The notes under the pieces: model-generated
Database searches by the model: none
Told to the model about the DNA's origin: nothing
What the model saw: only the letters and a program-made list of their open reading frames with translations
Shown here: positions 1 through 5,459 of the stretch, piece by piece
Position numbering within the stretch: position 1 is the first letter of the stretch
How the letters are laid out: each line of letters begins with the position of its first letter
Made by a program: the position numbers and the translations under genes
Source of the DNA: Planctomycetota bacterium
Lineage (GTDB): Bacteria > Planctomycetota > GCA-002687715
Direction of reading: 5' to 3'
Assembly: GCA_013213915.1 (NCBI GenBank)
Contig: JABSRK010000255.1
Coordinates: 1 to 5,459 of the forward strand
Length of the DNA stretch: 5,459 nt

Positions 1-592
1 TCATGTCGGTGGAGATGATGCCCGGTCGGATCTCCCAGACGGGGATGCCGTGCTCGCCGAGGCGGGCGGCCCAGAGCCTGGTTGCCATGCCGAGCGCGGC
101 CTTGGAGACGCAGTACTCGCTACGGTTGGTCGAGATGACGTCAGCAGAGACCGAGCCGATATTGATGACGGCGCAGCCGCGGTCGGCGTCAGCGGTTTTC
201 TGTTCGATCATCCAGCGTGCGGCGTCCCGCGTCAGGAACCAGGGACCCTTCAGGTTGATGGCCATGAGCCAGTCGAAGGCGTCCTCGTCAACCTCCAGGA
301 TGTCCTTGCGCTCCCGAGGCGCGACCCCCGCGTTGTTGACCAGGAGATCCAGACGTCCGTGCTGGGACCGGACGGAGTCGAGCAACGCCTCCCGTCCCGC
401 GTCGGATGCGACGTCGGCCTGAACGTAGGTCGCGCCGTCGCCGAGAGCCTCGAGGACATGGGAGACCGCGCCGGCGTCGCGGATACCGTTGACGCAGAGG
501 GTGTAGCCTTCGCGCACCAACGCAGTCGCAATGCCGAGGCCGATGCCACGGGTGCCTCCCGTGACGAGGGCGACTGGTCGCGGATCGTTCAT
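1..592 (-). CDS. Short-chain dehydrogenase/reductase (FabG/KduD-like), C-terminus beyond window
   Basis: NAD(P)-dependent oxidoreductase of the classical SDR superfamily, cytoplasmic. The first 197 residues lie in the window and the reading frame runs off the left edge after RPGIISTDM. About 55-60 residues are probably missing, since the family is usually about 255 long. Visible motifs are the cofactor loop TGGTRGIG (11-18), D60 in QADV, NNAG (86-89), N113 in INLKG, and the catalytic set S147, Y160 and K164 (YCVSK), with the usual 13-residue Ser-Tyr spacing. From memory it most resembles proteins annotated '3-ketoacyl-ACP reductase' that sit in sugar loci rather than the fatty-acid FabG. The ATG overlaps the stop of the GH88 gene (ATGA), with GGAGAG just upstream, so the two are co-transcribed. 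Beside a GH88 hydrolase, reduction of a diketo uronate (the KduD role) is a reasonable inference, but a sugar or uronate dehydrogenase is equally possible. The SDR fold is certain; the substrate is not. Confidence 0.9.
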   Translation of the reverse strand, partial: MNDPRPVALVTGGTRGIGLGIATALVREGYTLCVNGIRDAGAVSHVLEALGDGATYVQADVASDAGREALLDSVRSQHGRLDLLVNNAGVAPRERKDILEVDEDAFDWLMAINLKGPWFLTRDAARWMIEQKTADADRGCAVINIGSVSADVISTNRSEYCVSKAALGMATRLWAARLGEHGIPVWEIRPGIISTDM

Positions 593-1971
593 GGTCTCTC
601 CGGTCCGAAGAACGCGAGGTAGGGCCCGTCGCTCGCGAGTCGTTGTAAGTACAGCGCCGCCTCGCGCATGTGGTAGTCGCCCCACATGCACGATTCGCCG
701 CAGGGAACGAGGGCATCGGCGGGGACATTGTCCCACCCGTTGGGCCGGTGGTACACCGCGTGCAGCAGGAGTCCCTGGTGATCCGGGTCGCTCGCCAGAT
801 AGGGCTCGTCCAGCAGCGCGCGCATGATGGTCAGGCCAGCTTGCAGGTAATTGCTGCCGTCCTCGTCGTGTTGCCCGAGCCAGCGACCGAACCGCATGAG
901 TCCCTGGGCTGCGATGGCGGCGGCCGAGCTGTCGATGGGCTCGTGGTCGTTGAACGGGTCCGCGGGACGGTCACGCCACCCACCGAGGTGGGCGAGCCCG
1001 GGGGCGCCTGTGTCCCAGTAGGGGACGCCGTCGGTCGGCGTGTTCTCGAGGTAGAAGTCGCACGCCGCACGCGCGGCGCGGGTCATCATGGCGACGATCT
1101 CCTCCCGTCCTCCGAAGGGCGCGAGGGCGTCGTCGGTGACCGTGTCGAGGAACTCCAGTTGCTCCGGGTAGCCCAGCATCACCCACGCGAGGCCGCGGGT
1201 CCACGTGGAGAAGGGCGAGTAGCCCTGCTGCGTGCTCGCGCAACGGTACTGGCCGTCCGTGGGGTTGAACAGGCTCTCATGTGCGACACGTCCCCAGGTG
1301 TCGTAGGCGTCGCGACCATCGCCGTAGTACACCGTGTATCGGGCCGTCGTCCGTGCGTGGGTGATCAAGCGTTCGAGCAGGTCGATGCGCTCGTCGTGTT
1401 CCCCCATGAGGACATGCCCGAGTTGCCACGACAACGCCAGCGCGCGTAGCGTGCGCATGGTGTCGGCGAACAGGGAGTGGGGACCGTTGAACGAGTGGAT
1501 GAACCCGTCTCCGCACGCCGTCGGGGACCAGCGGCGTGCTTGTACGGCGCCGCTGCACTTCAGCGCGAGCTCGTAGAACGCGCGCTCCCACGCCGATTCG
1601 GTGATGCGGCCCTCGTTCATGAGACGCCACAGGTTGCCGTAGGTGCTGACGTTGTTGAACCCGTGGTCGTGTACCCCCATGTGGGTGATGTGGGAGGCCA
1701 TGAGGTCGCGCGTGGTGTCGCGACCGATGTGGAGAAATCCCTCGTCATCGGTGGCGTCGTACTGGAGAATCGCGGAGCCGTACTGGAACCCCTGGGTCCA
1801 CTCCGTCCACCCCTGGGCCGTGTATTTGCCGCTGACCGTGAGCACCGGCGAACCCTGCAGGTTTGCGGTGTTCTTCTCGATGGAGAGGATCTTTGCCCCC
1901 GAAAGACCCCAGAACCGCTCCAGCGTGGCGGCGAAGTCGGCGGGGAGGAGCGCTTGATCGATTTGGAGCAT
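589..1971 (-). CDS. Glycoside hydrolase family 88, unsaturated glucuronyl hydrolase-like
   Basis: Probable cytoplasmic hydrolase that removes a 4,5-unsaturated uronic acid from the non-reducing end of lyase-generated oligosaccharides by vinyl-ether hydration. It has 460 residues with no signal peptide or membrane segment; GH88 enzymes are usually nearer 370-400. The predicted alpha6/alpha6 barrel shows HDHGF (101-105), matching the family HD-x-GF with catalytic Asp at D102; FADTM (168-172) with the second Asp at D170; TQQGYSPFSTWTRGLAW (247-263), where Q249, W257, R259 and W263 keep the spacing of the substrate-binding residues of Bacillus sp. GL1 UGL (compared from memory); VPYWD (316-320); DSSAAAIAAQGL (347-358); and a C-terminal WGDYHMREAALYL (430-442), like the UGL GDYYFLEAL. 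HDxGF plus DSSAAAIAA favours GH88 over the related GH105. The ATG at 1971 is the only plausible start, but no Shine-Dalgarno sequence precedes it. It leads a two-gene operon with the SDR. The glycan source (pectin, ulvan, glycosaminoglycan or other) cannot be read from the sequence. Confidence 0.9.
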   Translation of the reverse strand: MLQIDQALLPADFAATLERFWGLSGAKILSIEKNTANLQGSPVLTVSGKYTAQGWTEWTQGFQYGSAILQYDATDDEGFLHIGRDTTRDLMASHITHMGVHDHGFNNVSTYGNLWRLMNEGRITESAWERAFYELALKCSGAVQARRWSPTACGDGFIHSFNGPHSLFADTMRTLRALALSWQLGHVLMGEHDERIDLLERLITHARTTARYTVYYGDGRDAYDTWGRVAHESLFNPTDGQYRCASTQQGYSPFSTWTRGLAWVMLGYPEQLEFLDTVTDDALAPFGGREEIVAMMTRAARAACDFYLENTPTDGVPYWDTGAPGLAHLGGWRDRPADPFNDHEPIDSSAAAIAAQGLMRFGRWLGQHDEDGSNYLQAGLTIMRALLDEPYLASDPDHQGLLLHAVYHRPNGWDNVPADALVPCGESCMWGDYHMREAALYLQRLASDGPYLAFFGPERP

Positions 1972-1980
1972 GGGGTTTGG

Positions 1981-2009
1981 ATGTGGGCGTTCGGTTGAGA
2001 CGGCGACAT
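1981..2009. promoter_or_regulatory. Imperfect inverted repeat, candidate operator between the divergent operons
   Basis: The 57-bp gap between the GH88 and kinase start codons contains arms ATGTGGGCGT (1981-1990) and ACGGCGACAT (2000-2009). They are complementary at 8 of 10 positions around a 9-base centre. A symmetric element at this position could let one regulator control both divergent transcripts, as is common in uronate loci (GntR, LacI or IclR-type regulators). No regulator gene lies in the window, and no convincing -10/-35 pair was recognised on either strand. The symmetry is seen directly; the operator role is inferred. Confidence 0.35.
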
Positions 2010-2017
2010 TCTGCCAC

Positions 2018-2022
2018 AGGAG
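2018..2022 (+). promoter_or_regulatory. Shine-Dalgarno site of kdgK, fixes a GTG start
   Basis: AGGAG lies 6 bases upstream of GTG 2029-2031 and is the clearest ribosome binding site in the window. It supports the GTG as the true start of the kinase; the next in-frame ATG is at residue 20, inside the conserved SLGEVMLRL strand. The site is embedded in an 11-base palindrome, CAGGAGTCCTG (2017-2027). Confidence 0.75.
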
Positions 2023-2028
2023 TCCTGG

Positions 2029-3120
2029 GTGAACATCAAGCCGCAGAGCGAGTGCCGTTGGGACTGCGTCAGTCTTGGCGAGGTGATGCTCCGCCTGGAT
2101 CCGGGTGAACAGCGGATCTCGCGGACGAGGGGCTTTCGGGTCTGGGAGGGCGGTGGAGAGTACAACGTCGCGCGCGGGCTACGGCGGTGTTTCGGGCTTT
2201 CCACGGCCCACGTGACCGCGATCGTCGACAATCCGGTCGGTCGTCTGCTCGAGGATCTCATGCTTCAGGGCGGGGTCGATCTCTCTCACGTCCAGTGGAC
2301 GGATTTCGATGGCGTTGGCCGTGACGCGCGTGTCGGCCTGAACTTCACCGAGCGCGGCTACGGTGTTCGTGCGGCGTTGGGGTGCTCGGACCGCGCCCAT
2401 TCGGCGGCGTCGCTGATGGAGCCCGGCGCGGTCGATTGGGACGCGATCTTCGGTGACGAAGGCGCGCGCTGGTTCCATACGGGGGGCATCTTCGCGGCGC
2501 TGTCGGAGTCAGCCGCAGGGGTCGCGGAGGAGGCCATGAAGGCGGCACGCCGACATGGGACCATCGTCAGTTATGACCTCAACTACCGGCCGTCCTTGTG
2601 GAAGGCGATCGGGGGTCCTTCCCGCGCCCAGGAAGTCAACAAGGAACTCGCGAGCCACGTGGACGTCATGCTCGGCAACGAGGAGGACTTCACTGCGTGT
2701 CTCGGGCTCGAGGTCCCCGGAGTGGACGCGAGCCTCTCCAGTCTCGACCCGACAGCGTTTGGCGAGATGATCGCGCGCGCCGTCGCCGCGTATCCCAACT
2801 TCCAGGTCGTCGCGACCACCCTGCGCAGCGCAAAGACGGCGACCAGGAACGACTGGGGTGCGGTGTGTTGGCACGGAGGCGAGCTTCATGTCGCGTCCCT
2901 GCGCACCGACCTGGAGATCCTGGACCGGGTTGGCGGGGGCGACTCGTTCGCGTCCGGTCTGGCATACGGGTTCCTGTCTGGCCACGACGCGGCCTTCGCC
3001 GTGGAGTGCGGCGCCGCCCACGGGGCGCTGGCCATGACGACCCCCGGCGACACGTCCTCGGCGACCCTGTCCGATGTGGAGCGGGTCATGGCGGGTGAGT
3101 CCGCGCGCGTGCAGCGGTGA
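2029..3120 (+). CDS. kdgK: PfkB-family 2-keto-3-deoxygluconate kinase
   Basis: Cytoplasmic ATP-dependent sugar kinase, expected to convert 2-keto-3-deoxy-D-gluconate to its 6-phosphate (KDPG), the substrate of KDPG aldolase. It has 363 residues, longer than E. coli KdgK (about 310) but typical of a Gram-positive/actinobacterial KDG-kinase-like clade as I recall it. Motifs in order: the N-terminal strand SLGEVMLRLDPG (15-26); the sugar-binding GGGEYNVARGL (41-51); DNPVGRLLEDLMLQGGVD (67-84); YDLNYRPSLW (182-191); GNEEDF (216-221), the NEEE-like Mg/phosphate motif; and the PfkB signature DRVGGGDSFASGLAYG (299-314) with the GGGD catalytic base at D305 and anion-hole glycines. The start is GTG with a good Shine-Dalgarno site. 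It is first gene of the right operon, 25 bp ahead of the reductase gene. The neighbouring uronate reductase and galactonate dehydrogenase both feed KDG, which supports KDG as substrate over fructose or ribose. Confidence 0.9.
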   Translation: MNIKPQSECRWDCVSLGEVMLRLDPGEQRISRTRGFRVWEGGGEYNVARGLRRCFGLSTAHVTAIVDNPVGRLLEDLMLQGGVDLSHVQWTDFDGVGRDARVGLNFTERGYGVRAALGCSDRAHSAASLMEPGAVDWDAIFGDEGARWFHTGGIFAALSESAAGVAEEAMKAARRHGTIVSYDLNYRPSLWKAIGGPSRAQEVNKELASHVDVMLGNEEDFTACLGLEVPGVDASLSSLDPTAFGEMIARAVAAYPNFQVVATTLRSAKTATRNDWGAVCWHGGELHVASLRTDLEILDRVGGGDSFASGLAYGFLSGHDAAFAVECGAAHGALAMTTPGDTSSATLSDVERVMAGESARVQR

Positions 3121-3145
3121 GTCCTGCTCAGGGGTTACAGCGCTG

Positions 3146-4399
3146 ATGGGGGAGCCGAGGGTCCTGCAATTCGGAACCGGCGTCTTCCTCCGTGGCCATT
3201 TCGACTGGATGCTGCAGCGGGCGAAGGACGCGGGATTGTGGGACGGCTCGGTCATCGGCGTGAAGCTGACACCTCGTGGCGAACTCGCGCTCGCCGAGCG
3301 CCCTTCCTACCCGCACATGTCGCGGGGCGTCGTCGATGGAATCCCCGTCGAGGAGCACTCCAAGGTCACCGTGGTGGAAAGCTGGCTGCACCCGTACGAG
3401 TCGTGGCCGGTGGTGCTGGGGACGGCGCGGTTGTTGACGCTGGACGTGGTCGTCTCCAACAGCACGGAGGCGGGGATCGCGTACGCGCCCGCGTCGCCCC
3501 CAGGGACGTGCCCGGATCCGTTCCCTGCCAAGCTGCTCGCGTGGCTCCACATGCGCTTCGAAGCGCACCCGAATCGCGGCGTCACCGTGTTGCCGCTCGA
3601 GCTCATCGACGACAACGGCGCGCGCTTGCGAGAGGTGGTCGAGCGATACGTCGACGATTGGTGCCTGGGGACGGCCTTCGGGGTCTGGCTGCGGGACCGC
3701 GTCAGCTTCCGATCGACGTTGGTGGACCGCATCGTGACCAAGCCGGGGGACGGTGATGATCCCCTGCTCGTGGTCGCCGAGCCGTACCACCTGCTCGCCA
3801 TCGAGGGCGACGACAGCTTAGAAGAGCGGCTGCCCCTGCGAGCGGCCGGGTTGAACGTCGTCTACACCGACGACCTGGCCTCGTACCGCACGCGCAAGGT
3901 CCGGGTGCTGAACGGCGCCCATCACGCCATGATCTTCCTCGGCCTCATGTGCGGGAAGGGCAACGTCAAGGAGTGCATGGATGACCCGGTGGTGTCCGCC
4001 TTCGTCGAGCACGTGATCGTCGGCGAGGTCCTGCCGACCATCGACGGAGATGGAACGGAGCTTCGCCAGTACGCGGAGACGACATTGGACCGCTTCCGCA
4101 ACCCTCATCTCGACCACCGGCTCTCGGCCATCGCGCTGAACTCGTGCGCCAAGGTGCAGGTGCGGCTGTTGCCGACCATTGCGGATGCCGTGGCGACGCA
4201 GGGAGCCGTGCCTCCAGGACTGGTGCTCGCCGTGGCGGCGTACTGCGCCTACGATCATGAGGCTGACGGCTGCGAGGTCGAACCCGTGCGCACCGCGATC
4301 GCTGAGGTGCCGGGTCTCGCGGCGGCCATCGATGTCGCCATCCAAGACCTGGAGGCGAAGGGCCCCCTGGAGGCCATGAAGAGGGTGCTTGATTCATGA
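3146..4399 (+). CDS. uxaB: Tagaturonate reductase (altronate oxidoreductase), polyol-dehydrogenase family
   Basis: NADH-dependent interconversion of D-tagaturonate and D-altronate in the cytoplasm; long-chain mannitol dehydrogenase family. Using ATG 3146 it has 417 residues against about 483 for E. coli UxaB. Numbered from this ATG: N-terminal nucleotide-binding QFGTGVFLRGHFDW (8-21); SNSTEAGIAY (104-113), nearly the E. coli SNTTEAGISY; FPAKLLAWL (126-134); LPLELIDDNG (149-158); STLVDRIV; the catalytic K251-N256-H259 in KVRVLNGAH, with the K-x4-N-x2-H spacing of the family; and RFRNPHLDHRLSAIALNS (316-333). The TEAG, LIDDNG and LNGAH blocks resemble UxaB far more than mannonate-forming UxuB. 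The frame is open upstream to an ATG at 3074, but that would add 24 unconserved residues and overlap kdgK by 47 bp. ATG 3146 is preferred because the fold starts immediately after it; AGGGG at 3130-3134 is a weak, distant Shine-Dalgarno site. The stop overlaps the lgoD start. Confidence 0.9.
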   Translation: MGEPRVLQFGTGVFLRGHFDWMLQRAKDAGLWDGSVIGVKLTPRGELALAERPSYPHMSRGVVDGIPVEEHSKVTVVESWLHPYESWPVVLGTARLLTLDVVVSNSTEAGIAYAPASPPGTCPDPFPAKLLAWLHMRFEAHPNRGVTVLPLELIDDNGARLREVVERYVDDWCLGTAFGVWLRDRVSFRSTLVDRIVTKPGDGDDPLLVVAEPYHLLAIEGDDSLEERLPLRAAGLNVVYTDDLASYRTRKVRVLNGAHHAMIFLGLMCGKGNVKECMDDPVVSAFVEHVIVGEVLPTIDGDGTELRQYAETTLDRFRNPHLDHRLSAIALNSCAKVQVRLLPTIADAVATQGAVPPGLVLAVAAYCAYDHEADGCEVEPVRTAIAEVPGLAAAIDVAIQDLEAKGPLEAMKRVLDS

Positions 4400-5409
4400 A
4401 GTGTGTGATCCTCGACGAGCCCAACAGCTTCCGTCTCGATGAGCGCCATGTGCCCGATCCGGGGCCCGGGGAGGCGCTCGTTCGCATGGTGCGGATGGGC
4501 ATATGCGGTACCGACCTGCACGCATTCCAGGGGAACCAGCCGTTCTTCAGCTACCCCAGGATCATCGGCCACGAACTGGCCGGCGAGATCGCGGCGGTGG
4601 GGGAGGGAGTCGACGGGTTCTCCACGGGGGACCCGGTGGTGGTGCTGCCGTACCTGGCCTGCAAGACGTGCATTGCGTGCCGCCGAGGGCGTCCCAATTG
4701 CTGTGAGCGCATCCAGGTCATGGGGGTGCACGTTGACGGCGGATTGCAGGAGTACGTTCCCGTTCCTGCCGACCACCTCATCCCCGCGCCTGGTCTGGAC
4801 TGGGATCGTCGCGCTCTCGTCGAGTGTCTGTCCATCGGTGCCCATGCGGTCCGCCGCGCCGAACCGGAGCGCGACGAAAACGTGCTCGTCATCGGTGCGG
4901 GTCCCATCGGCCTCGGTGTCCTGCAGTTCGCGCGTGCCCGCGGTGCGCGCACCATCGCCCTCGATCTGAATTCCGAGCGCTTGCGGTTCTGGACCGACCA
5001 GCTCGCCGGCGGCGACGTCGTCGGACCTGATGACGATGCGCCTGCCCGCATCCGTGAGCTCTGCGGCGGGGACATGCCGACCTGCGTCGTAGACGCCACG
5101 GGCCACGTCGGCTCCATGTGCGGGGCCCTCGACTTCGTCGCCCACGGAGGTCGCCTCCTGTACGTGGGAATCAGCAAGGAGAAGTTCGGCTGGGAGCACC
5201 CGGATTTTCACATGCGCGAGACCACGTTGCTCGCCTCACGCAACGCGACCCGGGACGATTTCGTGACCGTGATGGATGCCCTGCGCGACGGCACCGTGGA
5301 GGCGTCCTGCTTCGTCACCCACCGGACGTCCCTCGACGACGTTATCGGGCGCTTCGAGAGCTACATCGACCCCGCGAGCAAGGCGGTGAAGGCGCTGATC
5401 GAGTTCTGA
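4396..5409 (+). CDS. lgoD: Zinc-dependent L-galactonate 5-dehydrogenase-like (LgoD/RspB family)
   Basis: Medium-chain Zn dehydrogenase, 337 residues, cytoplasmic. It is expected to oxidise L-galactonate to D-tagaturonate with NAD+. Catalytic zinc ligands are C37 (GICGTD), H59-E60 (GHE) and E143; structural zinc cysteines are C89, C92, C95 and C103 with classical spacing. The Rossmann loop GAGPIG is at 167-172, and D190 at the end of the second strand points to NAD rather than NADP. Several blocks match my memory of E. coli LgoD (YjjN) almost word for word: GNQPFFSYPR (46-55), GRPNCCE (98-104), GVHVDGG (110-116), AHAVRRA (149-155), and ETTLLASRNAT (275-285) near the C-terminus. The related L-gulonate dehydrogenase RspB is the main alternative and would give fructuronate. 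The adjacent UxaB-type reductase, which uses tagaturonate, favours L-galactonate. The ATG overlaps the uxaB stop (ATGA), and AGAGGG 10 bases upstream is the ribosome site. C144 replaces the proline that follows the zinc glutamate in LgoD. Confidence 0.87.
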   Translation: MKCVILDEPNSFRLDERHVPDPGPGEALVRMVRMGICGTDLHAFQGNQPFFSYPRIIGHELAGEIAAVGEGVDGFSTGDPVVVLPYLACKTCIACRRGRPNCCERIQVMGVHVDGGLQEYVPVPADHLIPAPGLDWDRRALVECLSIGAHAVRRAEPERDENVLVIGAGPIGLGVLQFARARGARTIALDLNSERLRFWTDQLAGGDVVGPDDDAPARIRELCGGDMPTCVVDATGHVGSMCGALDFVAHGGRLLYVGISKEKFGWEHPDFHMRETTLLASRNATRDDFVTVMDALRDGTVEASCFVTHRTSLDDVIGRFESYIDPASKAVKALIEF

Positions 5410-5411
5410 GA

Positions 5412-5424
5412 GCCCATCGTGGGC
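5412..5424 (+). other. Small hairpin just after lgoD stop
   Basis: GCCCA-TCG-TGGGC forms a perfect 5-bp stem with a 3-base loop beginning 2 bases after the lgoD stop codon. There is no T-run after it, so it is not a convincing intrinsic terminator. It could be a weak transcript-end or stabilising element, or chance in GC-rich DNA. Confidence 0.25.
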
Positions 5425-5459
5425 ACACCGATGCCGAGCCTGTCACCGGATCTCGAGCA
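5420..5459 (+). CDS. Possible first codons of a further operon gene, cut by window edge
   Basis: After lgoD the frame starting at GTG 5420, with an in-frame ATG at 5431, stays open to the window end and encodes VGTPMPSLSPDLE. GAGAG at 5408-5412 would be a modest Shine-Dalgarno site for the GTG; nothing good precedes the ATG. About a dozen codons is too little to recognise a family. By operon logic an altronate dehydratase, KDPG aldolase or transporter gene could follow, but this short stretch may equally be non-coding. Confidence 0.2.

Noticed and set aside
50..622. 190-codon open frame on the plus strand opposite the SDR
   Set aside because: The minus strand carries a complete SDR motif set over the same bases; the plus frame has no recognisable features.
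670..1449. 259-codon open frame on the plus strand opposite the GH88 gene
   Set aside because: Its translation is low-complexity (Val, Arg and Gly rich) with no family motif, and it lies wholly antisense to a gene with clear catalytic motifs. Long antisense frames are expected in high-GC coding DNA.
1972..2028. Sigma-70-type promoter in the divergent spacer (TTGAGA at 1995, GACATT at 2005)
   Set aside because: The hexamer matches are poor and the spacing between them is far too short, so no promoter is called on either strand.
2509..3255. 248-codon open frame on the minus strand opposite kdgK
   Set aside because: No recognisable domain, and antisense to the conserved PfkB signature region; treated as a GC-driven shadow.
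4255..5211. 318-codon open frame on the minus strand opposite lgoD
   Set aside because: It spans the uxaB/lgoD junction in antisense and its protein shows no motif, while the plus-strand zinc dehydrogenase is unambiguous.
5412..5424. Intrinsic terminator after lgoD
   Set aside because: The stem is only 5 bp and no T-tract follows, so it is listed only as a small hairpin.
1..5459. Novel defence system, mobile element or RNA-based system
   Set aside because: All five substantial genes belong to recognisable carbohydrate-metabolism families. No transposase, integrase, repeats, tRNA, CRISPR array or structured non-coding stretch was seen.

Overview
The window is a compact, high-GC sugar-acid catabolism locus made of two divergent gene blocks. 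It has no RNA genes, mobile elements, CRISPR arrays or long non-coding stretches. The GC-rich coding sequence, GTG start use, ATGA stop/start overlaps and the roughly 360-residue type of KDG kinase suggest a high-GC Gram-positive (actinobacterial) host. That assignment is made from memory of family resemblance and is only moderately secure.

Left block, minus strand: a GH88-type unsaturated glucuronyl hydrolase (589-1971) overlaps by 4 bp the start of a short-chain dehydrogenase/reductase (592 down to the window edge, C-terminus missing). A 57-bp intergenic region (1972-2028) then separates the divergent transcripts. It holds an imperfect inverted repeat (1981-2009) that is a candidate shared operator, and the Shine-Dalgarno site of the right block.

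Right block, plus strand: a PfkB-family 2-keto-3-deoxygluconate (KDG) kinase (2029-3120), a tagaturonate reductase of the UxaB type (3146-4399) and a zinc-dependent dehydrogenase closely resembling E. coli L-galactonate 5-dehydrogenase LgoD (4396-5409). The genes are 25 bp apart or overlap by 4 bp, so they are almost certainly one operon. About 50 bp remain after lgoD and may carry the first codons of another gene.

Together the right block reads as L-galactonate -> D-tagaturonate -> D-altronate -> (altronate dehydratase, not in the window) -> KDG -> KDPG. The left block would release a 4,5-unsaturated uronic acid from imported oligosaccharides, which classically also ends at KDG through a KduI/KduD-type isomerase and reductase; the SDR could supply that reductase step. 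KDG is therefore the probable meeting point of both blocks. The individual families are known. What deserves attention is the pairing of a GH88 hydrolase with an LgoD/UxaB branch, and the absence of the linking enzymes from the window.
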